In this document: positions 1 to 7,421 of the stretch, in pieces
Numbering within the stretch: the stretch's first letter is position 1
Layout of the letters: every line of letters starts with the position of its first letter
Source of the DNA: Bacteroidota bacterium
Lineage (GTDB): Bacteria; Bacteroidota; Bacteroidia; Bacteroidales; Dysgonomonadaceae
Length of the DNA stretch: 32,020 nucleotides
Direction: 5' to 3'
Assembly: GCA_023418255.1 (NCBI GenBank)
Contig: JAEZZZ010000034.1
Span: 1 to 32,020 of the forward strand
The notes under the pieces: model-generated
Database searches by the model: none
What the model was told of the DNA's origin: nothing
The model's input: the letters and a program-made list of their open reading frames with translations, nothing else
Position numbers and translations under genes: made by a program

Positions 1-69
1 ATACGCTTTAAACTTTTGTTTGCAGCTTTCCTCATCGGGAAATTCTGAGATAAAATCAATCAGGTTCAT
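1..69 (-). CDS. IS1595-family transposase, N-terminal start only (cut by window edge)
   Basis: The first 23 codons of a leftward gene that continues out of the window. The translation starts MNLIDFISEFPDEESCKQKF, which has the FPDEESC...F pattern found at the start of IS1595/ISXO2-like transposases, just before their zinc-ribbon. The ATG is at 67-69, and a TATCTTTG promoter box lies 15 bases upstream of it on the same strand. Whether the transposase is intact cannot be seen here. An insertion sequence at this edge fits the damaged genes that follow it. Family assignment rests on 23 residues, so it is likely but not certain. Confidence 0.6.
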   Translation of the reverse strand, partial: MNLIDFISEFPDEESCKQKFKAY

Positions 70-84
70 AGAAATATTTTTTTG

Positions 85-92
85 CAAAGATA
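85..92 (-). promoter_or_regulatory. Bacteroides-type -7 box for the IS1595 transposase
   Basis: TATCTTTG on the minus strand matches the TAnnTTTG consensus and lies 15 bases upstream of the transposase ATG. No clear TTTG -33 element was found at the expected spacing. Confidence 0.45.
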
Positions 93-163
93 ATCATTTT
101 AGGGAAATATACGGACATTCATAAAAATATTTACTAGTCATACCTTCAAGTGTTCCATATGGT

Positions 164-400
164 ATGTTTATAGGATATTTAATTAAATTTAGAAAAATTC
201 TACCCCAGGGTATAATGTTTAATGGTGTGTTATTTTCTCTTTTGGGAATGATTTTCGCAATTTCCGCTTTTATATTTAATGATAACATATATGTTAATTT
301 ACTAATGGCTTTATCATTAATAATTTATTTGTATTATATATGTTTTTATTTAGTGAAAAACAATAAAGAAAGCAATAACATAAATGACAGTCCAAACTAA
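164..400 (+). CDS. small membrane protein of unknown function
   Basis: A 78-residue ORF, very AT-rich, with two or three hydrophobic stretches (roughly residues 20-38 and 43-64) and a polar tail rich in N, K and S. I do not recognise the family. The frame is open upstream to about position 125 without an earlier ATG, so the start is uncertain and the ORF could be the 3' end of a longer, truncated membrane gene. Its end overlaps the next ORF by 17 bases. It lies between an IS1595 start and the remnants of a peptide exporter, so it may itself be a remnant of that cluster. No promoter box was seen directly upstream. Confidence 0.35.
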   Translation: MFIGYLIKFRKILPQGIMFNGVLFSLLGMIFAISAFIFNDNIYVNLLMALSLIIYLYYICFYLVKNNKESNNINDSPN

Positions 401-545
401 TTTTAGTTTGTTCTTCGCGCTCTATGCTTTATTATTTAGTGGCTCTGCGTTCTCCAAAGAACTCCTCGGCACCGAACAATTAGTTTACAATTCCCTTGCC
501 GAACAACTGACCACGGAACAAATACAAGAAGTTATATTCGTATAA
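384..545 (+). pseudogene. N-terminal fragment of a membrane protein, frameshifted into the next ORF
   Basis: A 53-residue ORF starting MTVQTNFSLFFALYALLFSG: a hydrophobic N-terminal segment followed by a polar stretch that ends ...EQIQEVIFV and a stop at 543-545. Directly after it, in another frame, the sequence reads NNLWGWIYYLILPLILYLKI, a plausible continuation into further membrane helices. Together they look like one gene for an integral membrane protein broken by a single frameshift near 530-550. I recall similar proteins beside peptide-bacteriocin exporters in Bacteroidota, but I cannot name the family. The neighbouring exporter ATPase domain agrees with that context. Confidence 0.45.
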
Positions 546-583
546 ATAACCTGTGGGGCTGGATTTATTACCTAATCCTGCCC

Positions 584-1465
584 TTGATTTTATACCTAAA
601 AATAGTTCTTATAGCCACAACCTTAGCAATTGGGACAATGTTTATAGACACAAAAATAAAATTCAGCCAACTGTTTAATATTGTGGTTAAAGCCGAATTT
701 ATTTTTCTATTGCCCATGGTTTTCAAAACCGCGTGGTTCCGTTTTTTTCAAAAACTCAACCGCCTTGCTTTCCACTTTGCCGGACAAAGGCAATTATTGA
801 AAGACATTTCGCTCACCGTTAAAAAAGGCGAATGCGTGGCTATTGTGGGCGAAAGCGGATGCGGAAAAAGCACGTTTATACAAATCCTGCAAAAATTCTA
901 CCCTTTCGAGTCCGGCGCCGTTACCATAAACAATAGCATCGCTTTGTCGGAAATCAAAACGGAAAACTGGCGCGACATCATAGATGTTATTCCACAGGAA
1001 ATAGCCGTCTTCAACGGCAATGTGGTTGATAATTTGCTGCTCTCGCCCGAAGACAATCCCGCCGATGTGGAAAAATTTATCGCCGATTACGGCTTTATGC
1101 CGTTCATCCAATCCCTTCCACAAGGTTTTGCCACCATTTTGGGCGAAGAAGGCATCAACCTCTCCGGCGGACAAAAACAGATGATCGCCCTCATCAGAAC
1201 ACTTTACCGCAAACCGCAACTACTCATTTTAGACGAATTTACTTCGGGGATGGATAGAGAAACAGAGCAGTTTGCCTTGCAATTAATCAACAGATTGAAA
1301 GCTGAAATTGCCATCCTTTTTGTATCGCACCGCCTATATTCGCTAAAAAATATAGCCGACCGTATCTATATTTTCGATAAAGGCACTGTTTCGCATTCCG
1401 GCACACATGCCCAACTCCTTGCATCGTCCAATTTCTATAGCGATTATTGGGAACAATTTTCTTAA
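584..1465 (+). pseudogene. membrane fragment fused in frame to the ATPase domain of a bacteriocin-type ABC exporter
   Basis: The ORF is 293 residues; 584 is a TTG and the frame is open further upstream, so there is no convincing start. Residues 1-52 are hydrophobic and belong to the membrane protein begun at 384. From about residue 65 there is a complete nucleotide-binding domain: Walker A GESGCGKST, Q-loop region VIPQE, signature LSGGQKQ, Walker B LLILDE with its catalytic E, and the H-loop VSHR. The sequence just before Walker A (FAGQRQLLKDISLTVKKGE) is typical of peptidase-containing exporters of double-glycine leader peptides. The C39 peptidase and the six transmembrane helices of such an exporter are missing, so an internal deletion probably joined two neighbouring genes. 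It is unlikely to transport anything. What is seen is the chimera; the deletion is inferred. Confidence 0.6.
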
Positions 1466-1866
1466 TGCTCCGGCTTTCGTTCCGTAAGATTCGCAAAAAC
1501 CGAAAACTCAATTCCAAATCTTCCGGCAACAACCTCAAAAAACGTGTTCTGAAACAGAAAATAGCGTGCAAAATAGAAAAAACGCCTTGTCAGAACGATA
1601 AAATGCGACGTCAGAAGGAGAAAACAGGCCGTCAGAACGAGAAAATGCGCCGTCAGGACGAAAAAATGAACTGTCAGAACGAAAAAATGAGACGTCAGAA
1701 TGAAAAAATGCGCCGTCAGGACGAGAAAATGCGATGTCAGAAGGAGAAAACAAACCGTCAGAACGAAAAAATATGCCGTCAGAGCAAAAAAATGTGCCGT
1801 CAGGAACAAAAAACAAGGTTCCTCCACACTACAAATCAATGCTTTCCCGGCAACAACGGGCCGTAA
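1465..1866 (+). CDS. basic heptad-repeat ORF, doubtful gene
   Basis: The ATG at 1465 overlaps the stop of the exporter-ATPase ORF (TAATG), giving a 133-residue, strongly basic product. About 77 residues of it are heptads of the form RQNEKMR, which could form a coiled coil. Doubts are serious: the 21-bp repeat is free of stops in several frames on both strands, and most differences between repeat units change the amino acid in this frame. I know no family for it. It may be only a repeat tract that happens to stay open. The last 16 residues are outside the repeat. Confidence 0.2.
   Translation: MLRLSFRKIRKNRKLNSKSSGNNLKKRVLKQKIACKIEKTPCQNDKMRRQKEKTGRQNEKMRRQDEKMNCQNEKMRRQNEKMRRQDEKMRCQKEKTNRQNEKICRQSKKMCRQEQKTRFLHTTNQCFPGNNGP
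1588..1818. repeat. 21-bp tandem repeat, 11 degenerate units without indels
   Basis: Eleven consecutive 21-base units with consensus close to YGTCAGAACGARAAAATGCGC; GTCAG at positions 2-6 is identical in all eleven. Units start at 1588, 1609, 1630 and so on to 1798, with no insertion or deletion, so the period is exact. Units differ mainly at positions 7-12 and 17-21. Seven codons per unit mean that every frame keeps a heptad pattern. Unit length and lack of spacers exclude a CRISPR array. Confidence 0.9.
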
Positions 1867-1916
1867 CTTGAAGAAAATGACGTAAAGAGTGAATGATGGG
1901 TTTTTATTTTTTTATT

Positions 1917-1982
1917 CTCAGGAGCATTTTCCCAATCAGATTTTTGAATGCTCCTCGTCTTAAATGTGAGTTCCTCAGGAGC
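1917..1982. repeat. nested inverted and direct repeats (AGGAGC/GCTCCT) in a gene-free stretch
   Basis: AGGAGCATT at 1920-1928 pairs perfectly with AATGCTCCT at 1947-1955 (9-bp stem, 18-base loop). CTCAGGAGC occurs twice, at 1917-1925 and 1974-1982, so GCTCCT at 1950 could pair with either copy. Nothing else recognisable lies in 1867-2030. Confidence 0.5.
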
Positions 1983-2030
1983 CACTGAGCAAGCATCCCT
2001 TGTCCGAAAATGAATAGCATAAGAACTCAA

Positions 2031-2059
2031 CAAGTCGAAGGAAAATTTCCTCCGACTTG
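2031..2059 (-). terminator. hairpin downstream of the threonine dehydrogenase gene
   Basis: CAAGTCG-A-AGGAAA pairs with TTTCCT-C-CGACTTG, interrupted by one A/C mismatch, 25 bases beyond the stop of the leftward SDR gene. There is no long T run after it on the minus strand, so it is a plausible but not strong terminator. Confidence 0.45.
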
Positions 2060-2084
2060 ACTTTGTGATTAATAACATTGTCTT

Positions 2085-3041
2085 CTATTTCGTAAAACGC
2101 TTGCCCAATACGTGAAGCATATCACGCGTCATCGCGTCCAAGTCATATTGAGGTTGCCAATCCCATTCGTCGCGCGCGCAACTGTCGTCCAACGAGTTTG
2201 GCCACGATTCCGCAATGCTTTGACGAAGTTCATCCACCTTATACGTCATCGTAAAGTTGGGCAAATAGTTGCGAATGCTTTCTGCCAATTGTTCGGGCTC
2301 AAAACTCATTGCCGTAACATTAAACGAGTTACGATGTACCAAACGTGAGGGGTCGGCTTCCATAAGCTGAATCGCTGCTTTTAGCGCGTCAGGCATATAC
2401 ATCATATCCATATAAGTACCTTGTTTGATCGGACAAACAAAAGCCCCCTCTTTGACTGCGGAATAGTAAATATCAACGGCATAATCGGTTGTTCCGCCTC
2501 CCGGTGGCGTTACGTTGGAAATCAATCCGGGAAAACGCACTGAGCGCGTATCTACACCAAAGCGATGATAATAATAGTCGCTCAACAACTCTCCCGAAAC
2601 TTTCGTTACGCCATACATGGTCTTGGGTCGCTGAATGGTATCTTGCGGTGTTTTGTCTTTGGGTGTGTTGTTTCCAAAAGCGCCGATAGAACTGGGCGTA
2701 AAAACGGCGCATTTCTTTTCGCGTGCCACTTCCAGCACATTAAAAAGGCCCCCTAAGCCAATATTCCATGCCAATTGTGGTTTTGCCTCTGCCACTGCGG
2801 ATAAAAGAGCAGCCAAATTGTAGATGGTGTCTATTTTATATTTCTCTACAACCTTTGCTATTTGTGATATATTGGTGATGTCTGCTTCCTCGGCGGGTCC
2901 ACTTTCCAGTAAATCTCCTTTGGGTTCGGCTCCGGGGATGTATCCGGCTACAACATGTTCTCCTCCGTAGTTTTTTCTTAATTCCATGGTCAACTCGGAA
3001 CCAATTTGTCCGGTAGAACCGATAACTAAAATTTGTTTCAT
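2085..3041 (-). CDS. NAD-dependent epimerase/dehydratase-family L-threonine 3-dehydrogenase
   Basis: 318 residues with the extended-SDR layout: the NAD-binding glycine motif GSTGQIG at residues 8-14, a Rossmann domain, and the catalytic pair in YGVTK (Y143, K147) preceded by TPSSIGAFG. Conserved stretches such as DTRSVRFPG and DMMYMPDA are typical of the SDR-type threonine dehydrogenases, which oxidise L-threonine to 2-amino-3-oxobutyrate with NAD+ in the cytoplasm. No 2-amino-3-ketobutyrate ligase gene is next to it. I chose MKQILVIG as the start, because 32 extra upstream codons in the open frame would cross the TACCTTTG promoter box and carry no family similarity. The gene is monocistronic, with its own promoter and hairpin. 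The exact substrate is inferred from the family; other UDP-glucose-epimerase-like activities are less likely. Confidence 0.85.
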   Translation of the reverse strand: MKQILVIGSTGQIGSELTMELRKNYGGEHVVAGYIPGAEPKGDLLESGPAEEADITNISQIAKVVEKYKIDTIYNLAALLSAVAEAKPQLAWNIGLGGLFNVLEVAREKKCAVFTPSSIGAFGNNTPKDKTPQDTIQRPKTMYGVTKVSGELLSDYYYHRFGVDTRSVRFPGLISNVTPPGGGTTDYAVDIYYSAVKEGAFVCPIKQGTYMDMMYMPDALKAAIQLMEADPSRLVHRNSFNVTAMSFEPEQLAESIRNYLPNFTMTYKVDELRQSIAESWPNSLDDSCARDEWDWQPQYDLDAMTRDMLHVLGKRFTK

Positions 3042-3074
3042 CTCAATTGTATAGGATAATCGATTTGTGTGCTG

Positions 3075-3082
3075 CAAAGGTA
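3075..3082 (-). promoter_or_regulatory. -7 box for the threonine dehydrogenase gene
   Basis: TACCTTTG on the minus strand, 33 bases upstream of the chosen ATG at 3041. This placement supports that start over the longer open frame. Confidence 0.55.
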
Positions 3083-3284
3083 GTAAAAACAATCCTGAAA
3101 AATGAATAAATGATGCACGAAAATTTTCATGAACCAAAATGAGTTAAGAGCAAATTTGCACACTTCCTCTCATCATACAATGATAATAATTGGTAGAGCG
3201 CGATGTGTTTTGCATCAAAAAAATGGGGCTTCTCAAAACCAAGAAAATCTAGTGCATTTATCAATGATAAAGAAAAATAAACGC

Positions 3285-3292
3285 TATCTTTG
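3285..3292 (+). promoter_or_regulatory. -7 box for the DEAD-box helicase
   Basis: TATCTTTG, 27 bases before the helicase ATG. The rest of the divergent intergenic region 3083-3284 holds nothing that I recognise. Confidence 0.6.
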
Positions 3293-3319
3293 CGTTTTTA
3301 AAATCTTCAACACGTTATA

Positions 3320-4621
3320 ATGAAATTTACCGAACTACCTCTTTGCGAGTCCTTACTCGAAGGACTTGACGCGATGAATTTTACAGAAGCCACCCCCATT
3401 CAAGAACAGACCATCCCCATTATTTTAAATCGAAAAGACATCATTGCGTGCGCACAAACAGGCACCGGCAAAACGGCCGCTTTTCTGCTGCCTCTCATCA
3501 ATAATTTGCAAACACGCAAACACGACGAAAACAAAATAAATGCCATTATCATGGTGCCTACGCGAGAGTTGGCACAACAGATTGACCAACAGATGGAGGG
3601 TTTTTCCTATTTCACACCTTTTTCGTCCGTAGCAATATATGGTGGAAACGACGGCGATGTGTGGGCAACACAGAAAAAAGGATTAACCAGCGGCGCGGAT
3701 GTCGTTATCGCTACACCCGGACGTCTGCTTTCTCACATCAATTTATACGATATTGATTTTTCAGGTGTAGAATATTTCATCCTCGATGAAGCCGACCGCA
3801 TGTTGGACATGGGGTTTTATGAGGATATCATGAAGATTGAAAAATTGTTGCCTAAGAAACGTCAAACCATTATGTTTTCGGCCACAATGCCTCCCAAAAT
3901 TGAACAGTTGGCAAAAACGATTTTAAATAATCCCAAAGAGATTACACTTGAAATCACTCGCCCTCCTGAAACAATTCTACAAACGGCATATATTTGCTAC
4001 GAGCCACAAAAGCTTGGCATTGTTCAATCGCTTTTTAAAGAGAAGAAACCCGACAAGGTGATTCTTTTTGCCGGCTCAAAATTAAAAGTGAAAAACATTA
4101 CCAAAGTGTTGCGAAGAATGGGGTTGTCCTCTGACGAAATGCACTCCGACTTGGAACAGGCTCAGCGCGACGTTGTGATGCGAAAATTCCGAAACGAACA
4201 TGTTAACATTCTCGTTGCCACGGATATTGTGGCACGTGGCATCGACATCAATGATGTTTCGTTGGTTATCAATTTTGATGTGCCATACGATGTTGAGGAT
4301 TATGTACACCGTATCGGACGAACTGCGCGTGCCGGTGATTCGGGAATGGCAATTACCCTTGTATCCGAGGATGAACAATACCGATTTGCACGAATAGAAA
4401 AATTCTTGAAAAAGGAAATTTATAAGATCCCGGTTCCGACCGAATTGGGCGAAACACCCTCCTATGATGCAAGCAATGTCAGAAGACCTACCCAAAGAGG
4501 CAATGCCTCACGCAAACCTCGTCAACGAAAGGGCAGCCAAATTAGTGCCCGGCAAAATCAAAAAAGAGGCAACGGCAGTCCTAACAGAAAAAATAAGAAT
4601 CGACAAAAAGGTGAAAAATAA
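3320..4621 (+). CDS. DEAD-box ATP-dependent RNA helicase, RhlE-like
   Basis: 433 residues with all helicase motifs in order: Q motif around TPIQEQ (25-30), motif I AQTGTGKT (45-52), Ia PTRELA (80-85), TPGR (132-135), II DEAD (156-159), III SAT (187-189), then in the second RecA domain the motif V region ATDIVARGID and motif VI HRIGRTARAG. The C-terminal 60 residues are a basic, glycine- and asparagine-rich tail, as in RhlE-type proteins, suited to non-specific RNA binding. Expected role: unwinding structured RNA during ribosome assembly or mRNA turnover in the cytoplasm. It stands alone with its own promoter box. It ends in a region of converging transcription shared with the kor operon. RhlE is the closest bacterial class; the assignment to a specific paralogue is not possible from sequence alone. 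Confidence 0.93.
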   Translation: MKFTELPLCESLLEGLDAMNFTEATPIQEQTIPIILNRKDIIACAQTGTGKTAAFLLPLINNLQTRKHDENKINAIIMVPTRELAQQIDQQMEGFSYFTPFSSVAIYGGNDGDVWATQKKGLTSGADVVIATPGRLLSHINLYDIDFSGVEYFILDEADRMLDMGFYEDIMKIEKLLPKKRQTIMFSATMPPKIEQLAKTILNNPKEITLEITRPPETILQTAYICYEPQKLGIVQSLFKEKKPDKVILFAGSKLKVKNITKVLRRMGLSSDEMHSDLEQAQRDVVMRKFRNEHVNILVATDIVARGIDINDVSLVINFDVPYDVEDYVHRIGRTARAGDSGMAITLVSEDEQYRFARIEKFLKKEIYKIPVPTELGETPSYDASNVRRPTQRGNASRKPRQRKGSQISARQNQKRGNGSPNRKNKNRQKGEK

Positions 4622-4631
4622 AAAGTGAAAA

Positions 4632-4659
4632 GCGCGGAATTTACTTGTGGATTCCGCGC
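4632..4659 (-). terminator. terminator between converging genes (kor operon end)
   Basis: Perfect 9-bp stem GCGCGGAAT/ATTCCGCGC with a 10-base loop. On the minus strand it is followed by a T-rich run (TTTTCACTTTTTATTTTT), so it should stop the kor operon. It also lies 10 bases past the helicase stop and could act in both directions. Confidence 0.75.
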
Positions 4660-4730
4660 CTTCTCATTAATATATAACTCTATCTATGAAGTTTCATTAA
4701 ATAAAACGGCAGAGCTGTGGTTTTTCGTAT

Positions 4731-5288
4731 TTACACTTCCGCTTTACGCTCCTGTCGAACAATTTCCATGCCTCGACAAATGGCTTGCTCATTAAGAGGC
4801 AGGAGTTTATGATGTCTTTCGGGAAGTGATTTTTTCAGTCCTTTCATCACATTTTCCAATTGAACCATGGGCGACAACTTTAACAGTCCTCCCAACACAA
4901 TCATGTTAAATACTTTGTTGTTGTTCATTCGCATAGACTCTTCCATCGCGTCAATCTTATAGACATTGATGTCTTTTCGTGTTGCCGTTTTGTGAATTCC
5001 ATATCCATCGTAAATGAGAATTCCACCGGGTTTCACCTTCTCTTCAAACTTGTCTAACGAGGGTTGATTGAGCACAATGGCAATATCATATAAATTCACA
5101 ATGGGTGAACTGATGGGTTTGTCAGAGACGATTACGGTAACATTTGCCGTACCACCGCGTTGTTCGGGTCCATACGCGGGCATCCACGATACCTCCTTGT
5201 CTTCCATGATTCCGGAATATGCCAATATTTTTCCCATTGACAACACTCCCTGTCCTCCAAAACCTGCAATAACTATTTCTTGTAACAT
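4731..5288 (-). CDS. korC: 2-oxoacid:ferredoxin oxidoreductase, gamma subunit
   Basis: 185 residues beginning MLQEIVIAGFGGQGVLSMGK, the glycine-rich signature of the gamma (POR_N/KorC-VorC) subunit; the motif PAYGPEQRGGTA follows, as usual for the CoA-side subunit. It forms part of the cytoplasmic complex that oxidatively decarboxylates a 2-oxoacid (2-oxoglutarate or a branched-chain 2-oxoacid) to the acyl-CoA, passing electrons to ferredoxin, or the reverse under reducing conditions. It is the last gene of the operon, 18 bases after korB and followed by a strong terminator. Length is normal. Which 2-oxoacid is used cannot be read from this subunit. Confidence 0.9.
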   Translation of the reverse strand: MLQEIVIAGFGGQGVLSMGKILAYSGIMEDKEVSWMPAYGPEQRGGTANVTVIVSDKPISSPIVNLYDIAIVLNQPSLDKFEEKVKPGGILIYDGYGIHKTATRKDINVYKIDAMEESMRMNNNKVFNMIVLGGLLKLSPMVQLENVMKGLKKSLPERHHKLLPLNEQAICRGMEIVRQERKAEV

Positions 5289-5306
5289 AATGATAATTGT
5301 GTGTTT

Positions 5307-6068
5307 TTAAACATTTTTTAAATCGCCTATCGGATATACCGGAAACATATTTTCTTGCATCCAATCATTGGCTGCCGCCGGTGACATTTTCCAGCCGGAA
5401 TTGCACGTGGAAACGATTTCCACAATCGATGTTCCTTTGTTTGCCATTGAGTTCTCAAACGCTTTTTTAATCATGCGTTTGGCTTTTTTCACTGCGCCGG
5501 GGGTGTGTACACTTTGGCGTGTCGCCAAGCAGACGCCATCTAATAATGCCAGTAAATCGAGAATTTTTAGTGGATTTCCCATCGTTGTTGTGTCTCGACC
5601 TTCGGGGCTGGTAGATGTTTTCATCCGGTCAAGTGTTGTCGGTGCCATTTGTCCTCCGGTCATGCCATATATTCCATTGTTTATAAAAACGATGGCAATG
5701 TTTTCGCCGCGGTTGGCAGCATGAATGGTTTCAGCCGTGCCAATGGCGGCCAAATCACCGTCACCTTGATAGGTAAATACCATTTTGTCGGGATTGAGAC
5801 GCTTAACAGCGGTTGCCAATGCCGGTGCGCGTCCGTGAGCGGCTTCTTGCCAATCGATATCGAGATATTTGTATGCAAATACGGCGCAGCCTACCGGCGC
5901 GATTCCAATGGTCTTGTCTTCTAAATTGAGTTCTTTAATTACATCGCCAACAAGTTTGTGTACCACTCCGTGCGAACAACCCGGACAGTAGTGCATATCT
6001 ACCTCGTTCATCAACTCCGGTTTCGCATAGACTAGGTTTTCGGGACTTACAATTAGATTTTTATCCAT
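5307..6068 (-). CDS. korB: 2-oxoacid:ferredoxin oxidoreductase, beta subunit (thiamine pyrophosphate-binding)
   Basis: 253 residues. CPGCSHG at 28-34 is the conserved substrate-side motif, and GDGDLAAIG (102-110) to INNGIYGMTGGQ (129-140) is the TPP/Mg2+-binding motif. The catalytic cofactor for decarboxylation sits in this subunit. I start at MDKNLIVSP (6068) because the 19 residues upstream in the open frame overlap a small membrane gene and are not family-like. It lies 7 bases behind that small gene and 18 bases before korC, so the genes are surely co-transcribed. Kor and Vor beta subunits are hard to tell apart by eye. Confidence 0.92.
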   Translation of the reverse strand: MDKNLIVSPENLVYAKPELMNEVDMHYCPGCSHGVVHKLVGDVIKELNLEDKTIGIAPVGCAVFAYKYLDIDWQEAAHGRAPALATAVKRLNPDKMVFTYQGDGDLAAIGTAETIHAANRGENIAIVFINNGIYGMTGGQMAPTTLDRMKTSTSPEGRDTTTMGNPLKILDLLALLDGVCLATRQSVHTPGAVKKAKRMIKKAFENSMANKGTSIVEIVSTCNSGWKMSPAAANDWMQENMFPVYPIGDLKNV

Positions 6069-6075
6069 AGCTTTA

Positions 6076-6234
6076 TTATTTTGAGAATCTATATAAAAGA
6101 TACAATATGATAGCAGCTCCGCCAAAATACCATGTCATCATCATATCTTTGTGTGTCACAAAATAGACAATAGCTGTTGCCAATACGGCAATGATAAAAA
6201 GGATAAGAAATATTTTACGTATTTTCGGGTCCAC
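6076..6234 (-). CDS. small membrane protein encoded within the kor operon
   Basis: A 52-residue ORF that starts with GTG at 6234 and ends 7 bases before korB; korA ends 14 bases before it. The spacing on both sides is that of an operon gene. The product has a short basic N-terminus (DPKIRK), a first helix of about 18 residues (IFLILFIIAVLATAIVYF), a short loop THKDMMM, a second helix, and ends YRFSK. That is two transmembrane segments joined by a tight loop. No ATG is available in frame after the upstream stop, hence the GTG. I do not know a function. It could anchor the otherwise soluble oxidoreductase to the membrane or simply be a conserved small ORF; both are guesses. Confidence 0.65.
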   Translation of the reverse strand: MDPKIRKIFLILFIIAVLATAIVYFVTHKDMMMTWYFGGAAIILYLLYRFSK

Positions 6235-6248
6235 TATCTGTCGGTATT

Positions 6249-7331
6249 TTATTTAATTAATTTTTCTTTTAGGGCGTCCAACACTCCATATGGTGTTGGC
6301 ACAATTCCTCCCAAGCGTCCGTAATGTTCTACGGGAACTTTTCCATTCGCCGCGAGGCGAACATCTTCTACCATTTGTCCCGCGTTCATTTCTACGGTCA
6401 AGAATCCTTTGACTTTACGCGAATAGTTCGCGATGATTTCCGTTGGGAAAGGCCAAAGGGTGATGGGACGTATCAATCCGACTTTCAGTCCTTCTTCTTT
6501 TGCAAGTTCGATGGTTTTTAGGCAGATACGTGCCGCGGAGCCAAACGCGACCAGAATATAATCGGCACCGTCACAATTTATGGATTCATAGCGTACTTCA
6601 TGGGCCTCAATCTCTCTGTATTTTTGTTGAAACTTGTGGTTTCGTTTCTCCATGACTTCAGAATCCATTTCGAGTGAAGTGATAATGTTGGGTGCTCTAT
6701 CGGGTGTTTTTCCTAGGGTTGCCCAAGGGCATTGCTGCCGTATTTCTTGTTCGGTTCTTCTGCGTTTAAACTCAGGCAGGCGTACTTTTTCCATCATCTG
6801 TCCGATAACACCATCGGAAAGAATCATTGCCGGGGTGCAATATTTAAATGCCAAATCAAATCCCAAAGCGACAAAGTCAGCCATTTCCTGCACCGACGAA
6901 GGCGCAAGCGTGATCAATCGATAGTCGCCATGTCCGCCGCCTTTGACGGTTTGAAAATAGTCAGCCTGCGAAGGTTGAATGGTTCCCAAACCGGGACCGC
7001 CACGCTGCACATTGACAATGAGGCATGGTAATTCGGCGCCGGCAATGTAAGAAATTCCCTCTTGTTTGAGGCTGATACCGGGACTGGATGAGGAGGTCAT
7101 GGAATATTTTCCACAAGCAGCGCCTCCATACACCATATTGATGGCAGCCACTTCACTTTCGGCTTGCAATACAACCATTCCGGTTGTTTTCCATGGTGCT
7201 TCGGCCATGAGTGTTTCTATAATTTCTGATTGCGGTGTAATCGGATATCCGAAGTAACCATCAACGCCATAACGGATGGCGGCGTGCGCGATGGCTTCGT
7301 TTCCTTTCATTAATGATATTTCTTCTAACAT
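6249..7331 (-). CDS. korA: 2-oxoacid:ferredoxin oxidoreductase, alpha subunit
   Basis: 360 residues with the alpha-subunit hallmark YPITPQSE at 29-36, a pyrimidine-binding domain containing SSSSPGISLKQEG and QRGGPGLGTIQPSQADY, and a C-terminal transketolase-like domain ending in GRLGGIVPTPYGVLD. It pairs with the beta subunit to form the active site of the 2-oxoacid:ferredoxin oxidoreductase. In Bacteroidales this polypeptide is often labelled VorB, so a branched-chain 2-oxoacid is as possible as 2-oxoglutarate. It follows the ferredoxin gene after 90 bases and precedes the small membrane gene by 14 bases. The ATG at 7331 is the only sensible start. Complete and unremarkable in length. Confidence 0.92.
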   Translation of the reverse strand: MLEEISLMKGNEAIAHAAIRYGVDGYFGYPITPQSEIIETLMAEAPWKTTGMVVLQAESEVAAINMVYGGAACGKYSMTSSSSPGISLKQEGISYIAGAELPCLIVNVQRGGPGLGTIQPSQADYFQTVKGGGHGDYRLITLAPSSVQEMADFVALGFDLAFKYCTPAMILSDGVIGQMMEKVRLPEFKRRRTEQEIRQQCPWATLGKTPDRAPNIITSLEMDSEVMEKRNHKFQQKYREIEAHEVRYESINCDGADYILVAFGSAARICLKTIELAKEEGLKVGLIRPITLWPFPTEIIANYSRKVKGFLTVEMNAGQMVEDVRLAANGKVPVEHYGRLGGIVPTPYGVLDALKEKLIK

Positions 7332-7421
7332 AGGGTTGTTTTTTCGTTAATTGTGTGATGCAATAAAACTGTTTTGATTTAGGAAAAAAAGAGCCAAACT
7401 GTGTTGATTTTCTACTGAAAA

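Noticed and set aside
94..288. A 64-residue leftward ORF near the left edge
   Set aside because: It overlaps the promoter side of the IS1595 gene and the small rightward membrane ORF, with no recognisable protein features.
1588..1818. Possible CRISPR array
   Set aside because: The units are 21 bases long, directly adjacent, without spacers, and diverge among themselves; no cas gene is near.
1462..1839. A leftward ORF with HFFVLTA-like repeats over the 21-bp repeat tract
   Set aside because: It is a by-product of a stop-free repeat whose length is divisible by three. Several other frames are equally open and there is no promoter or family match.
1836..2078. An 80-residue leftward ORF downstream of the threonine dehydrogenase
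   Set aside because: No family similarity, mixed composition, and it covers hairpins in a gap between genes.
3129..3320. A 63-residue rightward ORF before the helicase
   Set aside because: It crosses the helicase promoter box and has no recognisable content.
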